64,000 bases of DNA, taken from contig NZ_ONZG01000001.1 of assembly GCF_900302455.1 (NCBI RefSeq), positions 558,001 to 622,000 of the forward strand, written 5' to 3'. Below are positions 20,131 through 28,199 of this stretch, piece after piece. The DNA is from Falsiruegeria mediterranea M17 (GTDB taxonomy: Bacteria; Pseudomonadota; Alphaproteobacteria; Rhodobacterales; Rhodobacteraceae). A program made the translations under genes and the position numbers. Within the stretch, counting starts at the first letter, position 1. Each line of letters begins with the position of its first letter. The notes below the pieces were generated by a model, which saw nothing but the letters and a program-made list of their open reading frames with translations, had not been told where the DNA came from and ran no database searches.

Positions 20131-20781
20131 ATGAACAAGAATGTGAACGTTCAAAGAATATCCAAGTTGGCCCACAAGGTCGCAAACATCGCAACGGAGA
20201 CGCTTTCCAGCATCTTTTCGTTGCCCGCAAAACCAAAGGGGGTACTGGTTCATTCCCCTTCTGGTACCCGATGGGAAGAATATGACCTTCTCAAGCCTGA
20301 GTCTGCAAACGATTCGAAAAAACCACAACCGAAGGCTGACGCTGAAGAAGGCTATCTTTTAGATCCCTTCACGGTAACCCGCCACCCGGTTCTGGTTGTG
20401 GGCGAAATTAGCCAACCCGTCAGAGCAATACGTGGATGGGTAAATTACCTTGGAGGCGAGATCGCGACGACATGCTGTCTTGATCTGGCTTTGGAATCGA
20501 TTGTCGAGGACCCACTTTCCTGGGGTCTTCTGGTCGTGTGTATTGACGAAATCAATGACCTTCATGAGACGATTGATGCTTTGCTTTTGGTGCGATCCGC
20601 AAATCCTAAGCTACCGATAATTCTATTGTCAGAGAAGTTTTCGAGACATGAATTCGGGGTGGAACGTCGCGCGATTTGTGACGTTTCATTGAAAATACCT
20701 GCGAGTTTCGTGGCATTCCAGTTGGCGATTGCTCAAGCAGTTTCAAACAATCGCCTCTATGGTGACGCAGTAGTCAAGTGA
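20131..20781 (+). CDS. Degenerate receiver-like protein, copy 2
   Basis: 216 residues, the same length as copy 1. Conserved blocks shared with copy 1: LPAKPKGVLVHSPSG, SWGLLVV, ALLLVRS, LPIILLS, RHEFGVERRAICDVSLK, QAVSNNRLY. Read as a receiver-like fold, the phospho-acceptor Asp is replaced by Cys (WGLLVVCIDE) and the N-terminal acidic pair by GE (VLVVGEIS), while the Ser and the Lys-x-Pro-like DVSLKIP remain. A pseudo-receiver acting by protein contact is my inference; no output domain is attached. It converges on the intact marR with a strong hairpin between them. Relatively AT-rich codon use and about 240 bases of non-coding DNA upstream (19887-20130). Confidence 0.75.
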   Translation: MNKNVNVQRISKLAHKVANIATETLSSIFSLPAKPKGVLVHSPSGTRWEEYDLLKPESANDSKKPQPKADAEEGYLLDPFTVTRHPVLVVGEISQPVRAIRGWVNYLGGEIATTCCLDLALESIVEDPLSWGLLVVCIDEINDLHETIDALLLVRSANPKLPIILLSEKFSRHEFGVERRAICDVSLKIPASFVAFQLAIAQAVSNNRLYGDAVVK

Positions 20782-20804
20782 TGTGTACTAGGGGAAAGTG
20801 CTCC

Positions 20805-20835
20805 GTAGCGCGCTTGAGCAAAAGGAGCGCGCTAC
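20805..20835. terminator. Hairpin between convergent genes
   Basis: Perfect ten-pair inverted repeat GTAGCGCGCT / AGCGCGCTAC with an 11-base loop. It overlaps the marR stop codon and lies 24 bases after the receiver-like gene. There is no strong T run, so it may be a transcription roadblock or 3'-end structure rather than a classical terminator. The first duplicate lacks it. Confidence 0.5.
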
Positions 20836-21269
20836 CCTTCAAGCTTGATCCGCAAATCGCGCAGCACGGGCAGGGTTGACCGGACACGGTCCTGCCCGAG
20901 CTGTCCAACGACCTCATTGATCAAGGGGGAGATCGACGCGATGGCCTGATCGCGTGCCTGACGGCCAGCGGGGCTGATGGCGACCATCTTGCGGCGGGCG
21001 TCGTCCCAGTCGGGGCGGATGTGGATGTAGCCGGCCCATTCCAGTTTCGCGAGCGTGTTGGTCATCGCCCCACGCGTGACGTGAAAGGCGGATGCAAGCT
21101 GCGCTGGTGTGCGTTCTGTACCTGCATAGGCCAGATGGTTCAGAACCGAGAAATGCGAGATCTCCATGCCCTTGGGCAGCACCCGGCTCAGCCGGTTGCG
21201 CAACAGTTGGTCTGCGGTCAGAATCTCGCTGAACAGCGTGACCGCCAAGGCATTGGTTTCGTCTGTCAT
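20832..21269 (-). CDS. MarR family transcriptional regulator
   Basis: 145 residues with the winged-helix core TPAQLASAFHVTRGAMTNTLAKLEWAGYIHIRPDWDDARRK (about 55-93; recognition helix centred on VTRGAMTNTLAKL) and a wing of DDARRKMVAIS. MarR dimers usually repress divergent or own genes and release DNA on binding phenolic or oxidised ligands. It lies 13 bases after the nitrilase gene, so it is the last gene of comF-grxC-nit-marR, which suggests this is the ancestral copy and the broken one at 19.4 kb the duplicate. Confidence 0.9.
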   Translation of the reverse strand: MTDETNALAVTLFSEILTADQLLRNRLSRVLPKGMEISHFSVLNHLAYAGTERTPAQLASAFHVTRGAMTNTLAKLEWAGYIHIRPDWDDARRKMVAISPAGRQARDQAIASISPLINEVVGQLGQDRVRSTLPVLRDLRIKLEG

Positions 21270-21282
21270 TTCCAGATCTGGG

Positions 21283-22113
21283 TCAGGGGCCTTCGAAGGG
21301 CCGAACGTGAGTCAGAGACGGTACTTTGCGTCGTGCGTCTGTAACAGATGTATCATCCAGATCAAAATAGTGAATGCCCGGTTCGGTACCTGCGTCAATC
21401 ACGACCTCTCCCCAAGGGGCGATGACCAGTGAATGCCCATGGGTGTAGCGGGTCTTGCCGCGGGTTTTGGGGTGCTCGCCGCATTGGCCAGGCGCCAGCA
21501 CCCAGCACCCGGTTTCAATGGCGCGGGCGCGTAGCAGAGGTTCCCAATGCGCGGCACCTGTGACCGGAGAAAAGGCTGCCGGCACCGTCAGGATCGTTGC
21601 GCCCTCTTGCGCTAGTTTGGCGTGCAAGTGTGGAAAGCGGACGTCGTAGCAGATGGTCATGCCGACCTTGCCAAAGTCGGTCTCGGCCACCACGGCCTGC
21701 GTTCCGGGGCGATAGTTGGCAGATTCGCGGAATGTCTCATGCTCGGTCACTTGAACATCGAACATGTGGATTTTGTCGTATTGTGCGACGATCTCACCCT
21801 GAGGGTTGATCATGAACGAGCGGTTGGCAAACCGGCCATCCGCGTCATGCGTTTTGATCCCCAGTGATCCGATCAAGAGCCAGATCCCCAACTCGGCCGC
21901 CTGCTCGCGCAGACCGGCCAGCGTGACGTCATCCTCTTGATGCTGCAACACCTCGCGCTGGCGCGTGGTGCTGGTCGAGACGCAATTGGTGACCTCGGGC
22001 GTCAGGACGAACTTGGCGCCACCCTTTGTAGCCTCGGCGATCATGCCGCGCACCATGTCAAGGTTTGCGGCTGGATCGTCGGATGACGTGATCTGGACCA
22101 GAGCGGTTTTCAT
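21283..22113 (-). CDS. Carbon-nitrogen hydrolase (Nit1/omega-amidase type)
   Basis: 276 residues. The nitrilase-superfamily triad is present: Glu in VLTPEVTN, Lys in AQYDKIHMFDV and Cys in GMTICYDVRFPHL. The CYDVRFP context and length match the Nit family that repairs deaminated glutathione (deaminated-glutathione amidase) and related omega-amidases; the downstream glutaredoxin-type neighbour makes a thiol-linked role attractive. Its start overlaps the grxC stop by one base (TGATG). It is cytoplasmic, with no leader. Confidence 0.88.
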   Translation of the reverse strand: MKTALVQITSSDDPAANLDMVRGMIAEATKGGAKFVLTPEVTNCVSTSTTRQREVLQHQEDDVTLAGLREQAAELGIWLLIGSLGIKTHDADGRFANRSFMINPQGEIVAQYDKIHMFDVQVTEHETFRESANYRPGTQAVVAETDFGKVGMTICYDVRFPHLHAKLAQEGATILTVPAAFSPVTGAAHWEPLLRARAIETGCWVLAPGQCGEHPKTRGKTRYTHGHSLVIAPWGEVVIDAGTEPGIHYFDLDDTSVTDARRKVPSLTHVRPFEGP

Positions 22114-22370
22114 CAGGCGGCCAGCAGCGGGTCGAGTTTGCCAGACCGTTCCAGATCATACAGGTCATCGCAGCCACCCACATGGGTTTCGCCGACAAAG
22201 ATCTGGGGCACGGTGCGGCCACCGTTGGCGCGTTGGATCATCTCGGGTTTGCGGTCGGGGTTCCGCATCACGTCAATCTCGTTGAATTCGACGCCCTTCT
22301 GGTTCAACAGGCGTTTGGCCGCGTGGCAAAAACCGCAGAGCGGCGAGGTGTAGATTTCAACGGCTTTCAT
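22113..22370 (-). CDS. grxC: Glutaredoxin 3
   Basis: 85 residues, a single thioredoxin-fold domain with the dithiol active site CGFC (residues 12-15), cis-proline block TVPQIFVG and the glutathione-contact GGCDDL. It reduces disulfides and glutathionylated proteins with GSH. It sits between comF and the nitrilase gene in a tight operon. Confidence 0.95.
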   Translation of the reverse strand: MKAVEIYTSPLCGFCHAAKRLLNQKGVEFNEIDVMRNPDRKPEMIQRANGGRTVPQIFVGETHVGGCDDLYDLERSGKLDPLLAA

Positions 22371-22409
22371 GGTCGTTCCCTTGGCAGATTTTGCGTAATC
22401 TAGGGGGAA

Positions 22410-23138
22410 TTAGGCATCCTTGGCAACGCGCGCCAGTGTGAGCACGAAAATATGATTTGCGCCGGCCGCCAGACACGCCTGCGCACAGGCCGTCAGGGTT
22501 GCTCCGGATGTCATCACGTCGTCCACCAGCAGAATGTCCCGCTGGATCAGCCGGTGGCGACGCTTGGGGTGGACGGTGATGGCCTGGGACAGAATCTCGG
22601 TCCTCTCCTGCACGGTTTTCCCTTCGAGCATTGGGGTCTTCTTGCTGCGGATCATCAGATCCGGGCAGTGGGGCAGGCCGGTTTCAGACGACAGATGCTG
22701 CGCCAGTAGCGCTGATTGGTTGTAGCGGCGCTTCAGCAGGCGGGTCCAATACAAGGGCACCGGCGCGATCAGCATCTTGTCGTGCATCATGTATTTGGCG
22801 ATCTTGGCCATCCACAGGGCAGCAGGGCGCGCCAAGTCCGGTCGGTCGCCATGTTTCAGTGCCAGAATCATCCGCCGCGCTCGGCCCGTATAAAGCAGAG
22901 CCGAGCGCCCATCTTTCCACGGGCGGGGGGTGGCCATACAGTCGTCGCATTCGATCCGGTACCCGTCCTGCTGACCGGGCAGGGGGGTGCCGCAGGCCTC
23001 GCACACGGTGCCTGCGATGAAGGGTGTGTCGCGCCAACACGACCCGCACAGGCCAAAGTCCGCTGTCACCAGCTCGCCGCAACCCAAACAGCGCGGCGGG
23101 TAGATCATTTCGACAGCGGTTTGAATCCTGCTCCACAT
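22410..23138 (-). CDS. comF: ComF family phosphoribosyltransferase-like protein
   Basis: 242 residues from the ATG at 23138 (MWSRIQTAVEMIYPPRC). N-terminal zinc-finger-like double CxxC (CLGCGELV, CGSCW, CEACG, CDDCM). The type I phosphoribosyltransferase domain carries the PRPP loop ILLVDDVMTSGATL near residue 205 and LKRRYNQSALLA. In naturally competent bacteria ComF supports DNA uptake after membrane passage; in others its role is unclear. The start is only 17 bases from the divergent methyltransferase ATG, so the two promoters must lie within the opposite genes or overlap. Confidence 0.92.
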   Translation of the reverse strand: MWSRIQTAVEMIYPPRCLGCGELVTADFGLCGSCWRDTPFIAGTVCEACGTPLPGQQDGYRIECDDCMATPRPWKDGRSALLYTGRARRMILALKHGDRPDLARPAALWMAKIAKYMMHDKMLIAPVPLYWTRLLKRRYNQSALLAQHLSSETGLPHCPDLMIRSKKTPMLEGKTVQERTEILSQAITVHPKRRHRLIQRDILLVDDVMTSGATLTACAQACLAAGANHIFVLTLARVAKDA

Positions 23139-23155
23139 CGGATTATTTGCACCCC

Positions 23156-23986
23156 ATGAGAATTCCACCCCAAGACACGCCAAAGCTGGTCGACAGCACG
23201 GCCCGCGCTGCCTATCGCCGCCGCATTCAGCTAGATGCGTTGTTTCTGCACGACGCAGCCATCGACGAAGTGCAGGATCGCCTCTCGATGGTTAACAGAA
23301 CCTTTATGGCGCCAGCGATTGTTACACCTTTACCGCAGGTCTGGGACGGTGCGGTGCCGGGGGCCCGGGTGAGCCAGGAGGCTGAAGTACTGGATCTGGA
23401 GCCCGCAGCGCATGATCTTGTGGTGCATGCCATGGGCCTGCATTGGGCCAATGACCCGGTTGGGCAGTTGATCCAGTGCCGTCGCGCGCTGAAACCAGAC
23501 GGTTTGTTTCTGGCTGTCGCGCTGGGCGGTGAAACCCTGAACGAGCTGCGCGCCGCGCTGGGACAGGCCGAGGTCGAGGTTTCTGGCGGGCTGTCCCCGC
23601 GAATCGCCCCGATGGCGGAGATCCGGGATCTGGGGGGGCTTTTGCAGCGTGCAGGCTTTGCCTTGCCTGTAGCCGACAACGTGGACCTGCGCGCCGAATA
23701 CAGGGACATCTGGCATCTGATGCGCGATTTGCGTGCCATGGGAGAGGGCAACGCCTTGCACGCCCGTCTGCGTCATTCCACGCGCCGGGCCGTATTCCAG
23801 CGGGCGCAAGAGCTCTACCACAGCAGCTTTGCCACCGACCTGGGACGCTTGCCTGCCACCTTTGATCTGATCTGCCTGACCGGGTGGTCCCCCGATGAAA
23901 GTCAGCCCAAACCTTTGCGCCCGGGATCCGCGACAGCGCGACTGGCGGACGCTCTCAAGACCAAAGAAGGCAAACTGTCGGATTGA
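23156..23986 (+). CDS. SAM methyltransferase, NDUFAF5/BioC-like
   Basis: 276 residues from the ATG at 23156. Resembles the mitochondrial complex I assembly factor NDUFAF5 family: N-terminal RIQLDALFLHDAAIDEVQDRLSMVNRTF-type helix, HDLVVHAMGLHWANDPV, RRALKPDGLFLAVALGG and SPRIAPMAEIRDLGGLLQRAGF. The usual glycine-rich SAM motif I is hard to see in the segment around residues 50-80 (PQVWDGAVPGARVS), so cofactor binding should not be assumed. Alphaproteobacterial homologues may modify or assist NADH dehydrogenase assembly; that role is inferred from the mitochondrial relative. hemH follows after 58 bases. Confidence 0.82.
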   Translation: MRIPPQDTPKLVDSTARAAYRRRIQLDALFLHDAAIDEVQDRLSMVNRTFMAPAIVTPLPQVWDGAVPGARVSQEAEVLDLEPAAHDLVVHAMGLHWANDPVGQLIQCRRALKPDGLFLAVALGGETLNELRAALGQAEVEVSGGLSPRIAPMAEIRDLGGLLQRAGFALPVADNVDLRAEYRDIWHLMRDLRAMGEGNALHARLRHSTRRAVFQRAQELYHSSFATDLGRLPATFDLICLTGWSPDESQPKPLRPGSATARLADALKTKEGKLSD

Positions 23987-24044
23987 CCCAAGGGGATTTC
24001 CGGTTATCTCAGCTTCGACACACGACTTATTCAGGACGCCAAAG

Positions 24045-25094
24045 ATGTTTGATGCCACCCGCCCGACCCATGCGCCGACCGGCCACCCAAAGGTGAAATT
24101 CGGCAAGGTCGGCGTGTTGCTGGCCAATCTGGGCACGCCGGATGATTATACGTACTGGCCGATGCGACGCTATCTGAACGAGTTTTTGTCCGACCAGCGG
24201 GTGATCGACTATCCGAAATGGAAATGGCAGCCGCTTTTGCAGCTGATCATCCTGACCAAGCGGCCGTTCACCTCCGGTGCGGCATACAAGTCGATCTGGA
24301 ACCACGACAAGGGCGAAAGCCCACTTATGACGATTACCAAGGATCAGACAGCCAAGATGGCGGCAAGTCTGACCGAGCGCTATGGCGACCGGGTGATGGT
24401 TGATTTCTGTATGCGCTATGGCAACCCGTCGACGTCGTCGAAAGTGCGTGAAATGGTGGCAGCGGGATGCGACAAGATTCTGTTTTTTCCGCTGTATCCG
24501 CACTATGCCGGGGCCACATCAGCCACTGCTAACGATCAGTTCTTTCGCGCACTGATGCAGGAAGCCTGGCAACCGGCCAGCCGCACGGTCGCCCCCTATT
24601 TTGATCACCCGAGTTACATCGAGGCGTTGGCGCAGTCGATCGAGCACGCATATGCGGACATGTCGACACGCCCCGACATTCTGGTGTGTTCGTATCACGG
24701 GATGCCTGAGCGGTATTTGCAGCAGGGCGACCCGTATCATTGCCAATGTGTGAAAACGACAAGGTTGCTGCGCGAGCGCTTGGGTTGGGACGAGACAGAC
24801 ATCATCTCGACTTTTCAGTCGCGTTTCGGCCCCGAGGAATGGTTGAAGCCCTATACCGTTGACCATGTTGCTGATCTTGCAAAGCAGGGAAAAAAGAACA
24901 TTGCGGTCTGTGCGCCCGCCTTCTCGGCTGACTGCATCGAAACACTCGAAGAGATCAACGAAGAGATCAAGGAGAGCTTTGAGGAAGCGGGAGGTGAGCA
25001 GTTTACCTACATCCCCTGCCTGAACGACGATGACGCGCATATCGAGGCGCTGAGCACAGTGGTGGCAGAGAATCTATCAGGCTGGATAGACTGA
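24045..25094 (+). CDS. hemH: Ferrochelatase
   Basis: 349 residues from the ATG at 24045 with AGGACG upstream; earlier in-frame starts fall inside the methyltransferase gene. Inserts Fe(II) into protoporphyrin IX, the last step of protoheme synthesis. Visible landmarks: VLLANLGTPD, the catalytic-His region CSYHGMPERYL, and the conserved acidic end CAPAFSADCIETLEEINEEIKE. FQSRFGPEEWLKPYT is typical of the family. Followed by a perfect bidirectional terminator. Confidence 0.97.
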   Translation: MFDATRPTHAPTGHPKVKFGKVGVLLANLGTPDDYTYWPMRRYLNEFLSDQRVIDYPKWKWQPLLQLIILTKRPFTSGAAYKSIWNHDKGESPLMTITKDQTAKMAASLTERYGDRVMVDFCMRYGNPSTSSKVREMVAAGCDKILFFPLYPHYAGATSATANDQFFRALMQEAWQPASRTVAPYFDHPSYIEALAQSIEHAYADMSTRPDILVCSYHGMPERYLQQGDPYHCQCVKTTRLLRERLGWDETDIISTFQSRFGPEEWLKPYTVDHVADLAKQGKKNIAVCAPAFSADCIETLEEINEEIKESFEEAGGEQFTYIPCLNDDDAHIEALSTVVAENLSGWID

Positions 25095-25120
25095 CGCTGA
25101 TCGGCCAGTTCCAGAAAATG

Positions 25121-25150
25121 AAAAAGGCGGTGGGTGACCACCGCCTTTTT
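25121..25150. terminator. Bidirectional terminator, hemH / small membrane protein gene
   Basis: Perfect 13-pair stem: five A, GGCGGTGG, tetraloop GTGA (GNRA type), CCACCGCC, five T. It sits 26 bases after hemH and 23 bases after the convergent 60-residue gene. Flanking A and T runs let it stop transcription from both sides. Confidence 0.92.
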
Positions 25151-25173
25151 CGTATCAGCCGAAGCTGAAAATC

Positions 25174-25356
25174 TTACGACGATGCAACAGCGGCGCCGAC
25201 CAGAACCAGCAGCAGCAGCGGCAGGACGATGCCCGACGACGACGACTGAGTTTCTTCAACGATGACCGGCGGTTCAACGACCGGCTCAGAGATGTTGCCA
25301 GCGTATGCGGTCGAAGCAGCAGCAGTCAGAGCAGCAGCAAGAACGAGTTTTTTCAT
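25174..25356 (-). CDS. Small exported membrane protein, 60 residues
   Basis: A clear signal peptide (MKKLVLAAALTAAASTAYA, cleavage after YAG likely), a short Pro/Glu/Val-rich and Ser-rich linker (ETQSSSSG), and a second hydrophobic segment (IVLPLLLLVLVGAAVA) at the C-terminus. The mature peptide would be about 40 residues with one membrane-spanning helix. The ribosome site is ideal (GGAGG, five to six bases before ATG) and it has its own terminator, suggesting strong expression. I recall similar small proteins in many roseobacters but know no function. Confidence 0.8.
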   Translation of the reverse strand: MKKLVLAAALTAAASTAYAGNISEPVVEPPVIVEETQSSSSGIVLPLLLLVLVGAAVASS

Positions 25357-25495
25357 ATTAACCTCCAGAATTTGCGCGATTCGGCATAGTGAACCGCGCA
25401 GCCAAGACTTACCTCGTGGTTTTTTTCTAATCAGCTATGGGGTTGAATTGCAAACGCTACTTACCCCCAACCCGATTCAGCGCGCCAAAATGTCG

Positions 25496-26095
25496 TCAAA
25501 TAAGCAACACTTGAGTGCCCACCTTGGCCATTGAGAACAATTCAGCGATGTGCTCGTTGTACAGCCCAATACATCCGTTCGACGACCGACGCCCGATCTT
25601 GCGCGTGTCATGGGTGCCGTGGATACGGTAGTACTTCCAGCTGAGATACAACGCATGGGTACCCAAGGGGTTGTCTGGACCCGGCGGAATATGGTCCGGC
25701 CATTCCGGATTCCGCTTTTTCATCGAAGGGGTTGGCGACCAACTGGGACCTTCCACCTTGCGGATGACGCTGGTGCGACCAAGGCGAGTCAATTCCTCGG
25801 TCAGAGGCACGGACGACGGGTACAGTTTGTAGATCGATTGATCGTCCGACCAGTAATGCAGCGCGCGCGAGGTGGTATCTACCAGAATCGCACCGTTGCG
25901 GGTGTTGCTGAAATAGGGTTTCCAACTCTTCGCGCGGAAGCTCGAAATATTGCGACGAACCGCCGGTTCCGGCTCGGGCGCAGGGCGTAATGGGTCGTTT
26001 GGCACGTATTGAGCTATGGCTGGCGTGCCCAACGTAGCCGTCGCGCCAATCAAAAAACTACGGCGAGTCGGGGATTCGAAAGACTTTTTGACCAT
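25496..26095 (-). CDS. L,D-transpeptidase (YkuD), Tat-exported
   Basis: 199 residues. The leader contains twin arginines (SPTRRSFLIGATATLGTPAIA). The YkuD catalytic block near the C-terminus is HGTHDTRKIGRRSSNGCIGL, giving the conserved His and the Ser-x-Gly-Cys nucleophile. Such enzymes make 3-3 cross-links in peptidoglycan or attach proteins to it in the periplasm. The domain follows a short proline-rich linker. Single gene, followed by about 120 bases of non-coding DNA. Confidence 0.93.
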   Translation of the reverse strand: MVKKSFESPTRRSFLIGATATLGTPAIAQYVPNDPLRPAPEPEPAVRRNISSFRAKSWKPYFSNTRNGAILVDTTSRALHYWSDDQSIYKLYPSSVPLTEELTRLGRTSVIRKVEGPSWSPTPSMKKRNPEWPDHIPPGPDNPLGTHALYLSWKYYRIHGTHDTRKIGRRSSNGCIGLYNEHIAELFSMAKVGTQVLLI

Positions 26096-26263
26096 GGTTG
26101 CAGACCTTTATGTGTTCAATCCCAGTATTCGACACATAATATGGCGCGAAAGCCGCAGTCGCAAATCAAACCGGCTCTAATGCGCGCACTGTGGCAGAGT
26201 TGCATTTGCGCATGAACCGATGTCGCGCTATCTCATGTTCGGATAGATGTACCGGGGTGCCTT

Positions 26264-26776
26264 ATGACGCGACTGATTTCCCTTTTGACGATCCTGTTTC
26301 TGGGCTTGGCTGCCTGTACGCCCACTTCGGGTCCAGGTCAGTTGGGCGCGGATGGCTTGCCGCTGCCCAAGGTTTACAAGATTCGCGGCAATGCCTCGAA
26401 ACTGCAGTTCCGCATGTTGGATTCGGTGAATGCGCTGCGCTCGGCCTCGGGTCTGAGCCCGGTGCAGCTGAACGCGCAACTAAACGCGGCCGCTGCGACC
26501 CATTCGCGTGACATGGCAGCGCAGAACCGGCCCTGGCATTTTGGCTCGGACGGATCCTCGCCGATTGACCGGATCGCCCGAGCTGGTTACCCGGGTCCCC
26601 TTGTGGGCGAAGCGATCTCGGAAACCTATGAGACCGAGCTGGAAACCTTGGCTGCCTGGATGGAAGAGCCGGGGCCTCGTGGCGTGATTCTGGACCCGAG
26701 CGCCGTCAACATGGGGTTTGCATGGTTCCAAGAAAAAGGCGGCAAGATCTGGTGGACGTTGGAAATGGGCGGTTGA
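26264..26776 (+). CDS. CAP/SCP-domain lipoprotein
   Basis: 170 residues. Lipoprotein signal with lipobox LAAC (Cys at about residue 18). The CAP domain has LDSVNALRSASGLSPVQLNAQLNAAA, the HSRDMAAQNRPWHFG motif and GEAISE, matching the helices and metal-site histidines of bacterial SCP-like proteins. It is expected on the periplasmic face of a membrane. The family function in bacteria is poorly known. Divergent from the L,D-transpeptidase, which suggests a shared envelope context. Confidence 0.88.
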   Translation: MTRLISLLTILFLGLAACTPTSGPGQLGADGLPLPKVYKIRGNASKLQFRMLDSVNALRSASGLSPVQLNAQLNAAAATHSRDMAAQNRPWHFGSDGSSPIDRIARAGYPGPLVGEAISETYETELETLAAWMEEPGPRGVILDPSAVNMGFAWFQEKGGKIWWTLEMGG

Positions 26777-26793
26777 GTCCAGGGAGTTCCAAC

Positions 26794-26820
26794 AAAAAGG
26801 GCCCCACGCAGGGCCTTTTT
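26794..26820. terminator. Bidirectional terminator between CAP gene and ptsN
   Basis: AAAAAGG(G)CCC, six-base loop, GGGCCTTTTT, with a single bulged G in the left arm. It lies 17 bases after the CAP gene and 24 bases after the convergent ptsN stop. Confidence 0.8.
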
Positions 26821-26844
26821 CGATTCTGAAATTTGAATTTTGAC

Positions 26845-27309
26845 CTAGGCCGCTTGCACAGACTGTGCCTCGGTCAAGATCGCATAAAGCTTGGTCGGGT
26901 CCAAATTGGCCCGCAGCTTGGTGCAGAGCGGTTGTTCGCGCAGGGTGCGGGACACCAGGGCAAGTGCCTTGAGGTGCTCGACACCGGCCTCTTCTGGAGC
27001 AAACAAAGTGAATGCGATGTCCACCGGCTGTCGGTCGACCGACCCAAAGTCCATCGGCTTTTCCAGCATGACAAACACACCGGTCACAGTGTCCACGCCC
27101 GACAGGCGCGCATGTGGCAGGGCCACACCATGACCAACGCCAGTCGGTCCCAGGCTCTCGCGTTCCATCAGGGCCTCAACCGTCGATTGGGGTTCAAACC
27201 CATGAGCGGTGTGCGCCACTTCGGCGATTTCCTGGAACAGACGTTTCTTGCTCGAGGCAGCGGCAAATACCTTAACCGCCTCAGGCTTGAGGATGCTTGA
27301 AAGCTCCAT
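26845..27309 (-). CDS. ptsN: PTS IIA-like nitrogen-regulatory protein PtsN
   Basis: 154 residues from the ATG at 27309 (MELSSILKPEAVKV). The phospho-accepting His is in GVALPHARL, after LMERESLGPTGVGHG. PtsN (EIIA-Ntr) receives phosphate from NPr and adjusts potassium, nitrogen and envelope functions; it transports no sugar itself. Follows hpf by 71 bases in the lptB-hpf-ptsN block. Confidence 0.95.
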   Translation of the reverse strand: MELSSILKPEAVKVFAAASSKKRLFQEIAEVAHTAHGFEPQSTVEALMERESLGPTGVGHGVALPHARLSGVDTVTGVFVMLEKPMDFGSVDRQPVDIAFTLFAPEEAGVEHLKALALVSRTLREQPLCTKLRANLDPTKLYAILTEAQSVQAA

Positions 27310-27380
27310 GTCTTGCTTGCTCCGCACAGGCGCCCCCTGATCATCATGCCAGAGGGCGGCCATTTGATAATTCTTGCCTA

Positions 27381-27944
27381 TTACGGGTCGATCCAGCCGA
27401 TGTTTCCGTCCTCGCGACGGTACACCACGTTCAACCCATCCTTGCCTTCGTTCCGAAAGACCAGCACCGGGGCGCCAGCCAGCTCCATTTGCATAACGGC
27501 CTCGCCAACCGAAAGCGACGGAATCTTTGTCTCCATCTCGGCCACAATAATCGGCTGAAGCGACTCGGGCTCATTATCGGTGTTCTGTTCTTCCGACGCG
27601 AGGATATACGAGGACGCGCCAAAGATTTCAACCGGCTCAGACCGATCCTTGTGGTGATCCTTCAGGCGACGCTTGTAGCGGCGCAGCTGGGTCTCCATCT
27701 TGTCGCAGCAGGCCTCGAAGGCCGCGTAGATTTCGTTGGCATGCGCCTTGGCCTGGGCGGTTAGCCCGGTCGAAAGATGCACGGTTGTTTCGCACACATA
27801 TTCATGCGCCGAGCGGGAAAAGACGACATTGGCGTCGGTGGGGCGTTCCGCATATTTTGCCACTGCATCGCCCAGTTCCGTCTGCACGTGTGTTTGCAGG
27901 GCTTCACCGATATCAATCTGTTTTCCGCTGATTTGGTAACGCAT
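27381..27944 (-). CDS. hpf: Long-form ribosome hibernation promoting factor
   Basis: 187 residues from the ATG at 27944, with AAGGAG upstream. The N-terminal S30AE domain (MRYQISGKQIDIG through RRYKRRLKDHH) binds the 30S decoding region; the C-terminal domain (VVYRREDGNIGWIDP) is the dimerisation module of long HPF that forms 100S ribosomes. The linker is acidic. Placed between lptB and ptsN, where alphaproteobacteria often have rpoN-hpf-ptsN. Confidence 0.95.
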   Translation of the reverse strand: MRYQISGKQIDIGEALQTHVQTELGDAVAKYAERPTDANVVFSRSAHEYVCETTVHLSTGLTAQAKAHANEIYAAFEACCDKMETQLRRYKRRLKDHHKDRSEPVEIFGASSYILASEEQNTDNEPESLQPIIVAEMETKIPSLSVGEAVMQMELAGAPVLVFRNEGKDGLNVVYRREDGNIGWIDP

Positions 27945-28199
27945 GTGATCTCCTTCACAATTCTCACCCGCATTCACGCCCAATGGATTGGGTGCGCCTG
28001 TCAATAACGGGTGATTGGATTAGGCATTTGCGTAGATTGCGTCGCATTCGTCCCCTCAACGAAGGGGCGAACCAGGACAGCATCGAACCGCAAGTTTGCC
28101 ATACCCTGATTGAGGCAAGAGACGCGCCGAGAGTCAATCGCAAAGCAGCAAAGAAGTTGTGCGAATCTTCGCCGCCTTCGGCGGCCATCCGCCGTAAGG
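27945..28199. other. Intergenic space where rpoN often lies
   Basis: 255 bases without a convincing gene, between lptB and hpf. Contents: a perfect TTGACA on the minus strand about 70 bases before hpf with a weak -10, a CCCCT/AGGGG hairpin near 28055, and a GCCGCC-TTC-GGCGGC hairpin near 28170 that may end the lptB transcript. No sigma-54 (RpoN) coding remnant was seen in any frame. Confidence 0.6.
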
